A stretch of DNA of 64,000 bases from Dugong dugon (GCA_030035585.1 CM057465.1:409501-473500), one strand, 5' to 3'. Shown: positions 22,401 to 29,640, counted from the stretch's first letter. Notes: a model not told the origin generated them from the letters alone. Numbers and translations: made by a program.

Positions 22401-24068
22401 ACTGTTTATATCGTACTAAAGCTCTGTGACCTAGTTAACACTACCTTCCCTGACTTTTAATACACGTAAGTATAGTAATGGGGGACAATGGTGGTTCAGT
22501 GCTAGAATGCTTGCCTCCCATGTGGGAGACCCAGGTTCAATTCCCAGCCAACACAGCTCATGAGCAGCCACCACCCATCTGTCAGAGGAGAGTTGCATGT
22601 TGCTATGATGCTGCATAGGTTTCACTGGAGCTTCCAGACTAAGACAGACTAGGAAGAAAGGCCTGGTAATCTACTTCCAAAAACCAGCCAATGAAAACAC
22701 TGTGGATCACAACGGTCCAATACAGCTGTGAATGGGGTCACCATGATGCAGGGTCACCGTGTTGGCAGCAACTCCACAACAGCCAACAACTAGTAACAAA
22801 GACCTAGAAAACATTTCACATATGCCATCAATGGCACTACCGTGAGTTAACAGAAGCCTGCCTCTGAGAAACCAGCATCTATCTGTGCACCGCCAACACC
22901 AGCCCGCCCTGCCACCTCTGCAACCAGAGAATGGGTCATCACCTTAGCAAACGCTATCCCACTGGGATCTTTCCTACCCTGGCCCGCCCAATTCAGAGAT
23001 GGAAACCTGGAAATGCTGAGACCGATGCTGGTCCCTACAGCCGCCCGCTGGGGCCGGCACAAACACCCCGGGCGGACTCTGGCTTACAGCTTGGACAACG
23101 CCGGAGGAATCCCAGAAGCCCAGGAAGAGGGTGCAGAGAAGGGAAAAATGGACGTCACTGAACTTCCAAGGGCGACAAAGGGGACGTGATGGGGGGGGGC
23201 GGAGAAGAAGAGCGAGACTGCCTGCGCCCAGGGGGAAGGACGGGACCCCCCCCCCCCGCCCCGCTCCCCGCGCCCAGGGGAAGGACGGGACCCCCCCCCG
23301 CCCCGTGCCCAGGGGAAGGACGGGACCCTCCCCCCCGCCCCGCTCCCCGCGCCCAGGAGAAGGACGGGACCCCCCCCCCGCCCCGCTCCCCGCGCCCAGG
23401 GGAAGGACGGGACCCCCCCCGCCCCGTGCCCAGGGGAAGGACGGGACCCCCCCCCCCGCCCCGCTCCCCGCGCCCAGGGGAAGGACGGGACCCCCCCCAC
23501 TCCCCGCGCCCAGGGGGAAGACGGGACCCCCCCCCCGCCCCGCGCCCAGGGGAAGGACGGGACCCCCCCCCCCGCCCCGCTCCCCGCGCCCAGGGGAAGG
23601 ACGGAACCCCCCCCCGCTCCCCGCGCCCAGGAGAAGGACGGAAAGCTGGCCGCCCCCCCTCAGGAGAAGAACAGGACCCCCTAATGCACGGCACAGAAGA
23701 AGGACGAGACCCCCCACTGCCCCTCCAGAGGAAAAAAGCAACTTCCCATGCTCCCGCCCAGGGCAATGACGGGACCCCCACGCTCCCGCCCAGGGAAAGG
23801 ACGGAACTCCCCAGGCTCCCACCAAGGGCAGGACGAGACACCCACGCATCTGCACAGGGGAAGGACGGGAGCCCCCACGCCCCAGGGCAGATGAAAGACG
23901 GAACCCTCCACGCCCCGCGCCCAGGGAAAGGCGCCACGACGGGAAGACCGAACCCCGGGGGCCCTGCGCCCCGCCCGCACCTTCCGCGAGCTCCGGCCCA
24001 GCCTCCTCGGCGGGGACCTCTGCCCGCCTCCAGAAGAAGGCCACTAGCTTGGCCGCGAGGCGCAGCAT
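4261..24068 (-). CDS. MOV10L1: MOV10L1, piRNA-pathway RNA helicase: first five coding exons (partial gene)
   Basis: MOV10L1 is a germ-cell RNA helicase (MOV10-like, SF1) that binds piRNA precursors and feeds them into primary piRNA processing with PIWI proteins. Five minus-strand exons join in frame: 24068-23981, 20840-20656, 15079-14917, 5078-4966 and 4448-4261. Their product starts [15 protein letters not shown] and includes [44 protein letters not shown] and [12 protein letters not shown], matching the N-terminus of mammalian MOV10L1 as I know it. Every internal boundary has AG/GT borders with consistent phases. About 245 residues are encoded; the helicase motifs lie in exons left of the window. 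Divergent MLC1 upstream matches mammalian synteny. Not compared by alignment tool. Confidence 0.93.
4966..5078 (-). CDS. MOV10L1: MOV10L1 coding exon 4
   Basis: 113 bases with acceptor ctgtcctag and donor GAG/gtagtg. Two bases finish the glycine codon begun in exon 3, then 37 codons encode [18 protein letters not shown] and a segment ending LRYKRVDE. Length and phase join exons 3 and 5 exactly. The 516-base intron to exon 5 is the shortest seen in this gene here. Confidence 0.92.
5340..8074 (+). mobile_element. Half-L1 (HAL1)-like LINE with decayed ORF1
   Basis: A pyrimidine-rich 5' segment (about 5540-6200) precedes a decayed ORF1. A coiled-coil-like part with [12 protein letters not shown] lies at about 6980-7190. 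The C-terminal domain is open at 7417-7644, with [19 protein letters not shown] and [16 protein letters not shown]1's C-terminal domain is followed by about 430 bases of A-rich non-coding DNA instead of ORF2's endonuclease start. This ORF1-only layout is that of half-L1 elements. The 5' limit is approximate. It sits in MOV10L1 intron 3. Confidence 0.6.
8075..9695 (+). mobile_element. L1 LINE: end of ORF2 and duplicated 3' UTR
   Basis: 8090-8400 translates to the ORF2 C-terminus with stops (the region of [20 protein letters not shown]). The 3' UTR follows with 'ggtcttaaaagcctgtgagcagcc' at about 8720. Two copies of the terminal block ('ttgtggggttgttaacc...gtaa.cttcat') occur at about 9228-9310 and 9578-9672, separated by a block ending in 'tatattttcaccaaaaaa'. 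The final A tract is at about 9676-9693. It may be one insertion together with the half-L1 segment to its left. Confidence 0.75.
9696..10261. other. MOV10L1 intron 3, no recognised feature
   Basis: Single-copy-looking intronic sequence between the L1 tail and a solo LTR. No exon, RNA gene or clear repeat was recognised. Confidence 0.4.
10262..10625 (+). mobile_element. Solo LTR of an endogenous retrovirus, with 6-bp target duplication
   Basis: The 364-base element begins TGTGGGGATA and ends CTGTGACA, and is flanked on both sides by CCACTC (10256-10261 and 10626-10631). A U3 direct repeat of about 21 bases ('catgttgagacttgtc') lies at 10338-10376. TATAAA (10496-10501) overlaps AATAAA (10501-10506), and a GT-rich stretch follows. 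No internal viral genes are present, so it is a recombined solo LTR. A 6-bp duplication is typical of class II (beta-like) elements; the class is an inference. Confidence 0.8.
10945..11310 (+). mobile_element. Ancient L1 3' end
   Basis: Contains the familiar old-L1 3' terminal text: 'atgatctcacttag', then 'ggttcccagggtctagggtaggggg', and finally 'gttatgtatattttatcacaaaac' with an A-rich tail. Well diverged, hence old. Confidence 0.65.
11311..12623. other. MOV10L1 intron 3, no recognised feature
   Basis: About 1.3 kb without exon or clear repeat. A short tandem duplication of about 19 bases ('gcagtaaacgcttttgg') lies at about 12193-12232. T-rich tracts at 12599-12641 mark the edge of the next L1. 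Confidence 0.4.
12624..14460 (-). mobile_element. L1 LINE 3' half, minus strand
   Basis: Begins with a T tract (poly-A on the minus strand), then the 3' UTR in reverse. Further on are ORF2 C-terminal remains read on the minus strand ([18 protein letters not shown] near 13800). It resembles the copy at 61991-64000 base for base over long stretches. Truncated at about 14460. Confidence 0.8.
14917..15079 (-). CDS. MOV10L1: MOV10L1 coding exon 3
   Basis: 163 bases with acceptor gttttacag and donor GAAG/gtaggg. It starts in phase 0 with [15 protein letters not shown] and ends inside a glycine codon after YFPLESVCE. '[20 protein letters not shown]' is the conserved middle. It joins exon 2 (CGG end) and exon 4 (GT start) with no frame change. 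Confidence 0.93.
15080..16951. other. MOV10L1 intron 2, no recognised feature
   Basis: About 1.9 kb of mostly unique-looking intron sequence. Several open frames up to about 115 codons occur on both strands, but none has recognisable motifs or splice support. Confidence 0.4.
16952..17136 (+). mobile_element. MER5A-like hAT-Charlie DNA transposon relic
   Basis: Contains 'caatccaatagaactttgtgg', 'ctgtgctgtctgatctggtagccac', 'ttgaaatgtggctagtg' and 'aatttaaacagccacac' in the order of the MER5A consensus, and ends with a diverged inverted copy of its start ('ctaccgtattggataacgc'). Short non-autonomous DNA transposon. Confidence 0.75.
17141..17911 (-). mobile_element. RTE (BovB-like) LINE, 3' part with RT remnants
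   Basis: On the minus strand it encodes degraded reverse transcriptase C-terminal text: [19 protein letters not shown], then [20 protein letters not shown], and later [20 protein letters not shown]. These are characteristic of RTE/BovB ORF2. The 3' end near 17141 carries the short-repeat end that this LINE shares with the local SINE tails. Its 5' part is inverted (next entry). Confidence 0.75.
17912..18186 (+). mobile_element. Inverted 5' segment of the same RTE copy (endonuclease)
   Basis: On the plus strand, 17930-18186 encodes [18 protein letters not shown] and [13 protein letters not shown], the start of the apurinic endonuclease domain of RTE ORF2. It abuts the 3' part head-to-head. This is the arrangement left by twin priming. 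Confidence 0.7.
18488..18992 (-). mobile_element. Solo MaLR-like LTR, minus strand
   Basis: Begins TGTCTTAGTCATCCAGTGCTGC and ends 'gtacaattcaatcgctgaga', the same family as 28978-29502 and 40276-40666. The flanks are GGAAC (18483-18487) and TGAAC (18993-18997), a 5-bp duplication with one mismatch. Reverse-oriented TATA (ttttatatctc, about 18774) and AATAAA regions are present. Confidence 0.8.
19428..19582 (-). mobile_element. tRNA-derived afrotherian SINE, minus strand
   Basis: In reverse: 'ttgttgcagttgagttgattctgactcat' (SINE 3' part), 'ccccatagggtttccaaggag', then 'tggatttgaactgccgagcttttggttagcagc' (tRNA-like B and A box part). Diverged copy. Confidence 0.75.
19600..20300 (+). mobile_element. 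Ancient L1 ORF2 fragment
   Basis: AT-rich stretch with the order of motifs of old L1 ORF2: 'aaataaactccaggtagattaaa', 'acataaaacggaattctataaaacaaag', 'attagattggcaacaattcaaaagactgacac'. Heavily decayed; borders approximate. Confidence 0.55.
20656..20840 (-). CDS. MOV10L1: MOV10L1 coding exon 2
   Basis: 185 bases with acceptor gccctggcag and donor CGG/gtaagg. It completes the split glycine codon from exon 1 and reads [20 protein letters not shown], then [20 protein letters not shown], ending NGLKAVR in phase 0. This is one of the most conserved stretches of the N-terminal region. Confidence 0.95.
21068..21310 (+). mobile_element. MIR SINE
   Basis: Near full-length old MIR: 'caggagtcctggctccagcgcctgac', 'cctgggcttgaatcctagccc', 'cacttgccatctgtgtgacc', 'ctataaagtgcagaaagtaaaagtg' and a tail with 'ctggcacagggcag' in the consensus order. 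Confidence 0.8.
21652..21725 (-). mobile_element. MIR SINE fragment
   Basis: 'cattttacagatgaaccccag ... gacttgccccaggccacaaagtc' is the MIR core read in reverse. Confidence 0.6.
21726..22483. other. MOV10L1 intron 1, no recognised feature
   Basis: About 760 bases between MIR and a SINE. No exon or clear repeat was recognised. Confidence 0.4.
22484..22790 (+). mobile_element. tRNA-Gly-derived SINE
   Basis: The first about 70 bases (22484-22556) are tRNA-Gly-like. They contain an A box 'tggttcagtgctagaatgc', an anticodon stem-loop around ctcccat (CCC anticodon), and a B box 'ggttcaattcc'. The body that follows, with 'aggaagaaaggcctggtaatctac', is shared with the SINEs at 40936, 50987 and 59885. 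It is a retroposon, since the 3' acceptor end is replaced by the SINE body. Confidence 0.75.
23215..23945. repeat. GC-rich tandem array (about 38-46-bp units) in MOV10L1 intron 1
   Basis: Units read 'cccaggggaaggacgggacc' followed by runs of 8-10 C and 'gccccgctccccgcg'. About twelve near-identical units lie at 23215-23650, and about eight more diverged units continue to about 23945, near the exon 1 donor. In the MOV10L1 transcript direction the array is G-rich. It causes several overlapping long open frames with Pro/Gly/Arg content, which are not genes. Confidence 0.9.
23981..24068 (-). CDS. MOV10L1: MOV10L1 coding exon 1 (start codon)
   Basis: ATG at 24068-24066. It encodes [20 protein letters not shown] and continues to PELAE, with one base of a split Gly codon before the donor GAAG/gtgcgg at 23980. 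The sequence matches the start of mammalian MOV10L1. The frame stays open into the intron for more than 330 codons only because of the tandem array. Confidence 0.93.
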
Positions 24069-24540
24069 TCTTCCGCCAGCGCGGCCTCAGCCTCTGCTCG
24101 TCCGCCGGCGCCTCGCTCTCGGTTACTCCGCTTCAGCTGTCCGACGCGCTGCACGCGGCCTCGCTCGTCCCGCAGCTCGAGACCAATGGCGACCCTGCGC
24201 TGCGTCTGCTCCCGCCCCCTGCTGCCTGCCGGGCCAATGGCGACGCCGCGAGCGCCGCGATTGCTAGAGGTTGGCGGTTGGAAGCCGTTGGAGCGTGCCC
24301 GTGTGAGCGTTGTATTGGGGGACGTGGCCTCGTGCCAGTGGAGCGCGGTGTAGTGTTGGGCGGGGTTTCGGGCCTGGTGGGCGGGGCATTGTGTCTGGGC
24401 AGTTTTTCGTGGCTGTCGGCCGGGTGGGCGGGGCTGCGTGTGGGGGCGTGGTGCAGATCTAAGTGGGCGGGGCTTCGGGCTGGATGATTGTCTTGCCGGG
24501 ATTGGGAGTCACGTCTAGTGGGCGGCGGTTGCCTTGCTTC
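24069..24540 (-). promoter_or_regulatory. MOV10L1 promoter and 5' CpG-rich region
   Basis: GC-rich DNA upstream of the start codon. Two CCAAT boxes sit in a repeated 'ccaatggcgac' context at 24183 and 24234. YAACNG-type MYB sites (minus strand) lie within 24273-24291 ('ggcggttggaagccgttgg'). Four GGGCGGGG boxes follow at about 24360-24475. No TATA box was seen. MOV10L1 is known as a germline gene driven by A-MYB in spermatocytes, so the MYB sites are plausible. The exact transcription start cannot be read. Confidence 0.6.
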
Positions 24541-24609
24541 CCCATCTTAGGGGAGAGCGTTCAGTCCTTAAACGTTGAAGATGTCCTTTATCAAGCTGAA
24601 GAAGTTCCA

Positions 24610-25376
24610 CTAAAATGCACGTGTCGTTTTTTTGTTAGCCTGTTAGTGTAATGAATTACATTGATTGATTTTCAAATGTTGCACCAACCTTGCATTCCTG
24701 GGATAAACTACACTTGGCCATGGTGTATCATCCTTTTTATATTTTGCTGGATTCATTTTGGTAAAAATTTGTTAAGGATTTTCTATTAATGTCCGTAGGG
24801 ATAGTGGTCTGTAATTTATTTATTTATTTTTGGTAGTCTGACTGGTTTCGGTATCAGTGTGAAACTAGCCTCATAAAATGTGCTGGGAAATGTTCCTCCT
24901 CCATCGAAAAGATTCCTTGTATGTTTGGTAACATTGACTGGTGAACTCAGGCCTGGCGTTTTCCTGGTGGGAAGGGTTTAAATTACGGATTCAATTTCTG
25001 TATAGGGCTATCGAATTAATATTGAGTGACCTTTGGTAATTTGTGACTTTCAAGGAACTTGTCCATTTCATTCAAGTTGTCAAGTTTATTGGCATAAAGT
25101 TGTTTACCATATACCCTTATTATCCTTTTAATGTTTGTACAGTCTGTAGTGATGAACTTTCTTTTCTGAAGCTGGTAATTTGTCCTCTCGTTTTTCTTGA
25201 ACAGTCTAGCTAACAGTTTATCAGTTTTACTGATCTTTTTAAAAAAAACAATTAATTGGTTTTCATTGTTTTTTCTATATTATTTATATCTTCAATTTCA
25301 ATGATTTCTGCTCTTTGTTATTTCCTATCTTCTACTTTTTTTTCTCTTTTGGTTTAAATTTTTTAAATAACTTATT
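24610..25376 (-). mobile_element. Old L1 ORF2 fragment, minus strand (part 1)
   Basis: Reverse ORF2 text: 'aatgttgcaccaaccttgcattcctgggataaa', 'ggtctgtaatttatt', 'cctcataaaatgtgctgggaaatgtt', 'caaggaacttgtccatttcat'. It continues after a SINE interruption at 25730. Old copy by divergence. Confidence 0.75.
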
Positions 25377-25590
25377 AAAGGAGCCCTGGTGGTGCAGTGG
25401 TTAAGTGTTGAGCTGCTAACCGGAAAGTCAGTGGTTGGAACCCACCAGCTGCTCCACGTGAGAAGGATGTGGCAGTCAGCTCCGGTGAAGATGACAGCCT
25501 TGGAGACCCTATGAGGCAGTTCTTCTCTGTCCTGTAGGGTTGCTATGAGTCAGAATCCACTCAATGACACTCAACAGCAAAAGCATAGGT
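25377..25590 (+). mobile_element. tRNA-derived afrotherian SINE
   Basis: 'ggagccctggtggtgcagtggttaag' start, 'accggaaagtcagtggttggaaccc' B-box region, and an end with 'gttgctatgagtcagaatccactc'. A longer middle than the common form ('tgagaaggatgtggcagtcagctccggtgaag') marks it as a sub-type. Inserted in the old L1. Confidence 0.85.
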
Positions 25591-25594
25591 TCTT

Positions 25595-25700
25595 TTTTTT
25601 TTTTAATTTTATTGTGGTAAAATATATTTAACATAAAATTTGCCATTTTAACCTTTTTAAGTGTGCAATTCAGTGGCATTAATTCCAGTCACAATTTTGT
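25595..25700 (-). mobile_element. Old L1 3'-end fragment, minus strand
   Basis: A T-rich tract followed by 'attttattgtggtaaaatatatttaacat', then 'gccattttaacctttttaagtgtgc'. The same element type occurs at about 37790-37865 and 38896 in MLC1. Confidence 0.55.
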
Positions 25701-25729
25701 GAGCATAGCTTCTTAAGGTGGGGGCTTAG

Positions 25730-26190
25730 ATAATTAATTTTGGAACTTTATTTTTTAATAGAAGAATTTAAAGCTATAAATTTCCCTTTAAACACTGCTA
25801 TAGCCACATCCTATAAAATTCAATGTGTTTTCTCTTCATTTTCATTCAGTTTCTAATTTCCCTTGTGATTTCTTTTTTTTTTTTTTTAAACTTTGGAGGT
25901 ATATTATTTAATTTCCAAATATTTGGGGGATTTTCTAGGTATTTTTCTGTTATTGGTTTGTAATTTAATTTTATCATGGTCAGAGAATAAAATCTGGATG
26001 ATTACAATCTTTTAAAATTTTTGGCAACTTTTTTTGGCCCTACATATGGTCTCTATGAATGTTCAGCTGTGCGGTTGAGAAAAATGTGTGCTCCGCTGTT
26101 GTTGGTTGGAGGGTTCAGTTTAGCTGGATCAACATGTTTTCCTTTTACTAGATCAGATCATATTTCCTTTTTGAGAGAGTTAAAAAAAAA
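25730..26190 (-). mobile_element. Old L1 ORF2 fragment, minus strand (part 2)
   Basis: Continuation of part 1: 'gctataaatttccctttaaacactgc', 'ggtatattatttaatttccaaatatttggggg', 'ggtcagagaataaaat', 'ctgctgttgttgg'. It is the expected next stretch of reversed ORF2. Confidence 0.7.
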
Positions 26191-26195
26191 AATAA

Positions 26196-26432
26196 AACCT
26201 GAACCCATTGTGGTGGAGTTGATTCTGACTCATGGTGACCCCATGTGTGTCACAGAAGAACTGCACTCTGTAAGGTTTTCAATGGCTGTGATTTTTCAGG
26301 AGTAGATCACCAGGTCTTTCTTCTGAGTCACCTCAGTGTAGGTTTAAACCGTTTGTTGAAAATCCTGTGGAGCACAGTTCTCCTCTGACACACACATGAG
26401 GCCACCATGAATTCGAGTCGACTCAGTGGCTT
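26196..26432. mobile_element. Two SINE 3' parts in opposite orientation
   Basis: 26196-26355 is the minus-strand SINE body ('ggagttgattctgactcatggtgaccccatg'). 26359-26432 is a plus-strand body end ('gtggagcacagttctcctctgac ... tcgagtcgactcagtggc'). The two form an imperfect inverted repeat. Neither retains a tRNA-like head. Confidence 0.65.
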
Positions 26433-26889
26433 CTTGCTAGGAATACACGTGAGTGTCAGCAGTCCCAGGTGGTGATGGAGTGTGGCAGGAAGAGACAGCC
26501 TCAGAAACAAGAGAGGCAACACCGAGGGCCAGAGCCCTGACTTGGCTTCCAAGGGTGCTGAGAAGGGGAGGCCAGAGCAGGCGGGTTTGCAGAGCAACCC
26601 ACCACTTCACAGGCCCGTCCCTTTGTATCCGTGGTCTGAGCCTCTCCTGGTCCCGGGACTCTTCAACCAAGTGCTCCACAGATCCACGTGGCTGCCTCAC
26701 AGACCACTCAACCTCAACCTGACCCTCTGCTCCACACCTGCTTCACCCGCCCCTCCCCTCCCGGGTACGCAGCTCTGTCCTCCGTGTGCAGGCTGAAAAC
26801 CCAATGTCATCTGAACTCCTGTCCCACATCACTTCAGACAGCAGATCACGTCAGCGCTTCAAAGTCACCCAGAATCCTGCCACATCTCA
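26433..26889. other. Intergenic, no recognised feature
   Basis: Between the SINE pair and the minisatellite. Proline-rich open frames here are the entry of the minisatellite frames, not exons. Confidence 0.4.
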
Positions 26890-27960
26890 CCCCCTCCACT
26901 GCTGCCACCCCAACCCTGAACAGTGCCACCTCTCACCCACTGCCTGCGCCTGTCCCCACCACCTGTCACCCCCCGCCTGCGCCTGTCCCCACCGCCTCTC
27001 ACCCGCTGCCCTGTACCTGTCCCCAGCACCTCTCACCCGCCACCCCACGCCTGTCCCCACCGCCTCTCACCCGCTGCCCTGCACTTGTCCCCACTGCCTC
27101 TCACCCACTGCCCTGAGCCTGTCCCCACCGATTCTCACCCGCTGCCCTGCACCTGTCCCCACTGCCTCTCACTCACCACCCGAGCCTGTCCCCACCGATT
27201 CTCACCCGCTGCCCTGCACCTGTCCCCACTGCCTCTCACTCACCACCCGAGCCTGTCCCCACCGATTCTCACCCGCTGCCCTGCACCTGTCCCCACTGCC
27301 TCTCACTCACCACCCGAGCCTGTCCCCACCGATTCTCACCCGCTGCCCTGCACTTGTCCCCACTGCCTCTCACTCACCACCCGAGCCTGTCCCCACCGCC
27401 TCTCACCCGCTGCCCTGCACTTGTCCCCACTGCCTCTCACCCACTGCCCTGAGCCTGTCCCCACCGATTCTCACCCGCTGCCCTGCACCTGTCCCCACTG
27501 CCTCTCACTCACCACCCGAGCCTGTCCCCACCGATTCTCACCCGCTGCCCTGCACTTGTCCCCACTGCCTCTCACTCACCACCCGAGCCTGTCCCCACCG
27601 CCTCTCACCCGCTGCCCTGCACCTGTCCCCAGCACCTCTCACCCGCCACCCCACGCCTGTCCCCACCGCCTCTCACCCACTGCCCTGCACCTGTCCCCAC
27701 TGCCTCTCACTCACCACCCGAGCCTGTCCCCACCGATTCTCACCCGCTGCCCTGCACCTGTCCCCACTGCCTCTCACTCACCACCCGAGCCTGTCCCCAC
27801 CGCCTCTCACCCGCTGCCCTGCACCTGTCCCCAGCACCTCTCACCCGCCACCCCACGCCTGTCCCCACCGCCTCTCACCCACTGCCCTGCACCTGTCCCC
27901 ACCACCTCTCACCCACCACCCGAGCCTGCCCCCACTGCCTCTCACCCACCACCCGAGCCT
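26890..27960. repeat. Minisatellite, 33/34-bp units in a 67-bp dimer
   Basis: Alternating units 'ctgtccccaccgattctcacccgctgccctgcac' type (34 bp) and 'ctgtccccactgcctctcactcaccacccgagc' type (33 bp) make a 67-bp higher-order repeat. Variant units with 'ctgtccccagcacctctcacccgccaccccac' are interspersed. About 30 units. C-rich with few stop trinucleotides, so long open frames arise in several frames. Confidence 0.92.
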
Positions 27961-28330
27961 GTCCCCACCGCCTGTCCCCCACCGCCCAAGCCTGTCCCCG
28001 CCGCCTGTCCCCCACCGCCCAAGCCTGTCCCCGCCGCCTGTCCCCCACCGCCCAAGCCTGTCCCCGCCGCCTGTCCCCCACCGCCCAAGCCTGTCCCCGC
28101 CGCCTGTCCCCCACCGCCCAAGCCTGTCCCCGCCGCCTGTCCCCCACCGCCCAAGCCTGTCCCCCACCGCCCAAGCCTGTCCCCACCGCCTGTCCCCCAC
28201 CGCCCAAGCCTGTCCCTGCCGCCTGTCCCCCACCGCCCAAGCCTGTCCCCGCCGCCTGTCCCCACCGCCCAAGCCTGTCCCCACCGCCTGTCCCCACCGC
28301 CCAAGCCTGTCCGCCCAGCAGCCAGTGCTC
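27961..28330. repeat. Minisatellite, homogeneous 33-bp sub-array
   Basis: Continues the array with 33-bp units 'cctgtccccgccgcctgtcccccaccgcccaag', about eleven copies, the last ones shortened. Because 33 is a multiple of three, the open frame repeats an 11-residue Pro/Ala/Cys/Lys motif. It is non-coding on all other grounds: no splice logic and no relation to either flanking gene. Confidence 0.92.
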
Positions 28331-28689
28331 CTCCACTCATAGCCCCTCCAGTGGCTCCATCGCAGACCAAAGCCAAGGTTGCTGCTCAGCGTGATGCGTG
28401 GCTGCCCCGCCTCCACCTTTTCTCTGCCCCCACCTCACCCTGCAGGACCCCTGTGCCCACCCTCTTCCAGCCTCCACCTCGGCCACGCGGGGCCTCTGCA
28501 CTGCCCCACCTCCCGTCGCAATCTTGCTCCAGCTGTCTGCCAGGCTTGCCCCTTGCCTTCTGCAAGTCCTTGCCCAGTGAGGCCTGTCCGGGTCCCCCAG
28601 ACAGCACCCCATCCCCTTCCTCTGATGTGTCTTCCGTCGTAGAGAAAATCAAGTGTGCTGCCAGATGCCTTGTCCCCTGTGGCCGCCGT

Positions 28690-28977
28690 AACCGAGGACC
28701 CACGTGGGACAACATAAAATGAGAGAGATTCATTCTCTCGCTATTCTGGCGGCTAGAAGTCTGAACTCGGGGGGCCGCAGGCCCACGCTCGCTCTGAAGG
28801 CCCCAGGGGAGGGTCCTTCCTTGTCTCTCCCAGCTTCTCGCGGCTCCAGGTGTTCCTTGGCTTGTGGCCACATCACTCTGCCTCCGTCTTTGTCTTCACA
28901 CAGCCGTCTTCCTCCAGTCTGTCTCTCCTCCTCTTTTGTAAGAACACCACATAGATGGGATTAGGACCCACCCTGCT
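28690..28977 (-). mobile_element. Older MaLR LTR, minus strand (part 1, split by insertion)
   Basis: Reverse MaLR LTR: 'gagattcattctctcgctattctggcggctagaagtc', 'gtccttccttgtctctcccagc', 'cttttgtaagaacaccac'. It breaks at 28977 inside 'ccaccctgct' and resumes at about 29508 after the younger LTR. Confidence 0.75.
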
Positions 28978-29502
28978 TGTCTCAGTCATCTAGTGCTGCT
29001 CCAACAGAAATACCCCAAGTGGATGGCTTTAACAAAGAGAAGCTTATTTCTTCACAGTCCAGTAGGCTACAAGTCCAAATTCAGGGTATCAGCTCCAGGG
29101 GAACGCTTTCTCCATCGGCTCTGGAGGAAAGTCCATGTCATCAGTCTTCCTTTGGTCTGGGAGCTTCTCTGCGCAGGAACCTCAGGTCGAAAGGACGCGC
29201 TCTGCTCCCGGCACTGCTTTCTTGGTGGTATGAGGTTCCCATGTGTCTCTGCTCGCTTCTCTCTTTTATATCTCAAAAGAGATTGTATTAAGACACTGAT
29301 CTTGTCAACCTCATCAGTATAACCTCATCACAGTGATAGAATTTACAAACACATGAGGAGATCACGTATAATCTCATCTCAGTGGTAGAGTTGACAACAC
29401 ATAAGGAAATCACATCAGATAACACAGTCATACAATACTGGGAATCATGACCTAGCCAAGTTGCTACACACACTTTTGGGGGGCACAATTCAATCCATGA
29501 CA
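28978..29502 (-). mobile_element. Solo MaLR-like LTR, minus strand, with exact TSD
   Basis: 525 bases, TGTCTCAGTCATC to CCATGACA, flanked by CTGCT on both sides (28973-28977 and 29503-29507). On the minus strand a TATA box (gatataaaagag) precedes a GGGAACCTCATACC start by about 30 bases, and AATAAG lies near the predicted poly-A site. It sits inside the older LTR of the previous entry. Confidence 0.9.
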
Positions 29503-29507
29503 CTGCT

Positions 29508-29640
29508 CTAGCGTGACCTCCTGTGAACCGATAACACCTTTAAATACCCTGTTTCCAAACAAGATCACGTTCACAGGTACGGGGGTTACAACTTCAACGT
29601 ATCTTCTTGGGGGACATAACTGAACTCAAACACCATATAA
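29508..29640 (-). mobile_element. Older MaLR LTR, minus strand (part 2)
   Basis: Resumes with 'gtgacctcctgtgaaccg', 'ccctgtttccaaacaagatcacg' and 'tcttgggggacataactgaactc', the reverse of a MaLR LTR start. Confidence 0.75.

Noticed and set aside
22484-22556. A possible functional tRNA-Gly gene
   Set aside because: The tRNA-like part lacks a proper 3' acceptor end, has mismatches in both internal boxes, and runs on into a SINE body.
22974-24068. A 364-codon minus-strand open frame starting at the MOV10L1 ATG, plus 433- and 260-codon frames over the same stretch
   Set aside because: Only the first 29 codons are MOV10L1. A good donor at 23980 joins in frame to exon 2, and the rest is tandem-repeat intron.
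26890-28330. Regularly spaced repeats that could suggest a CRISPR array
   Set aside because: There are no unique spacers: units are contiguous tandem copies in a mammalian genome.
26786-28722. Open frames of 518 and 599 codons rich in proline, cysteine and histidine
   Set aside because: They run through a 33/34-bp minisatellite with a C-rich, stop-poor unit, and both overlapping frames are open. No splice sites or homology were seen.
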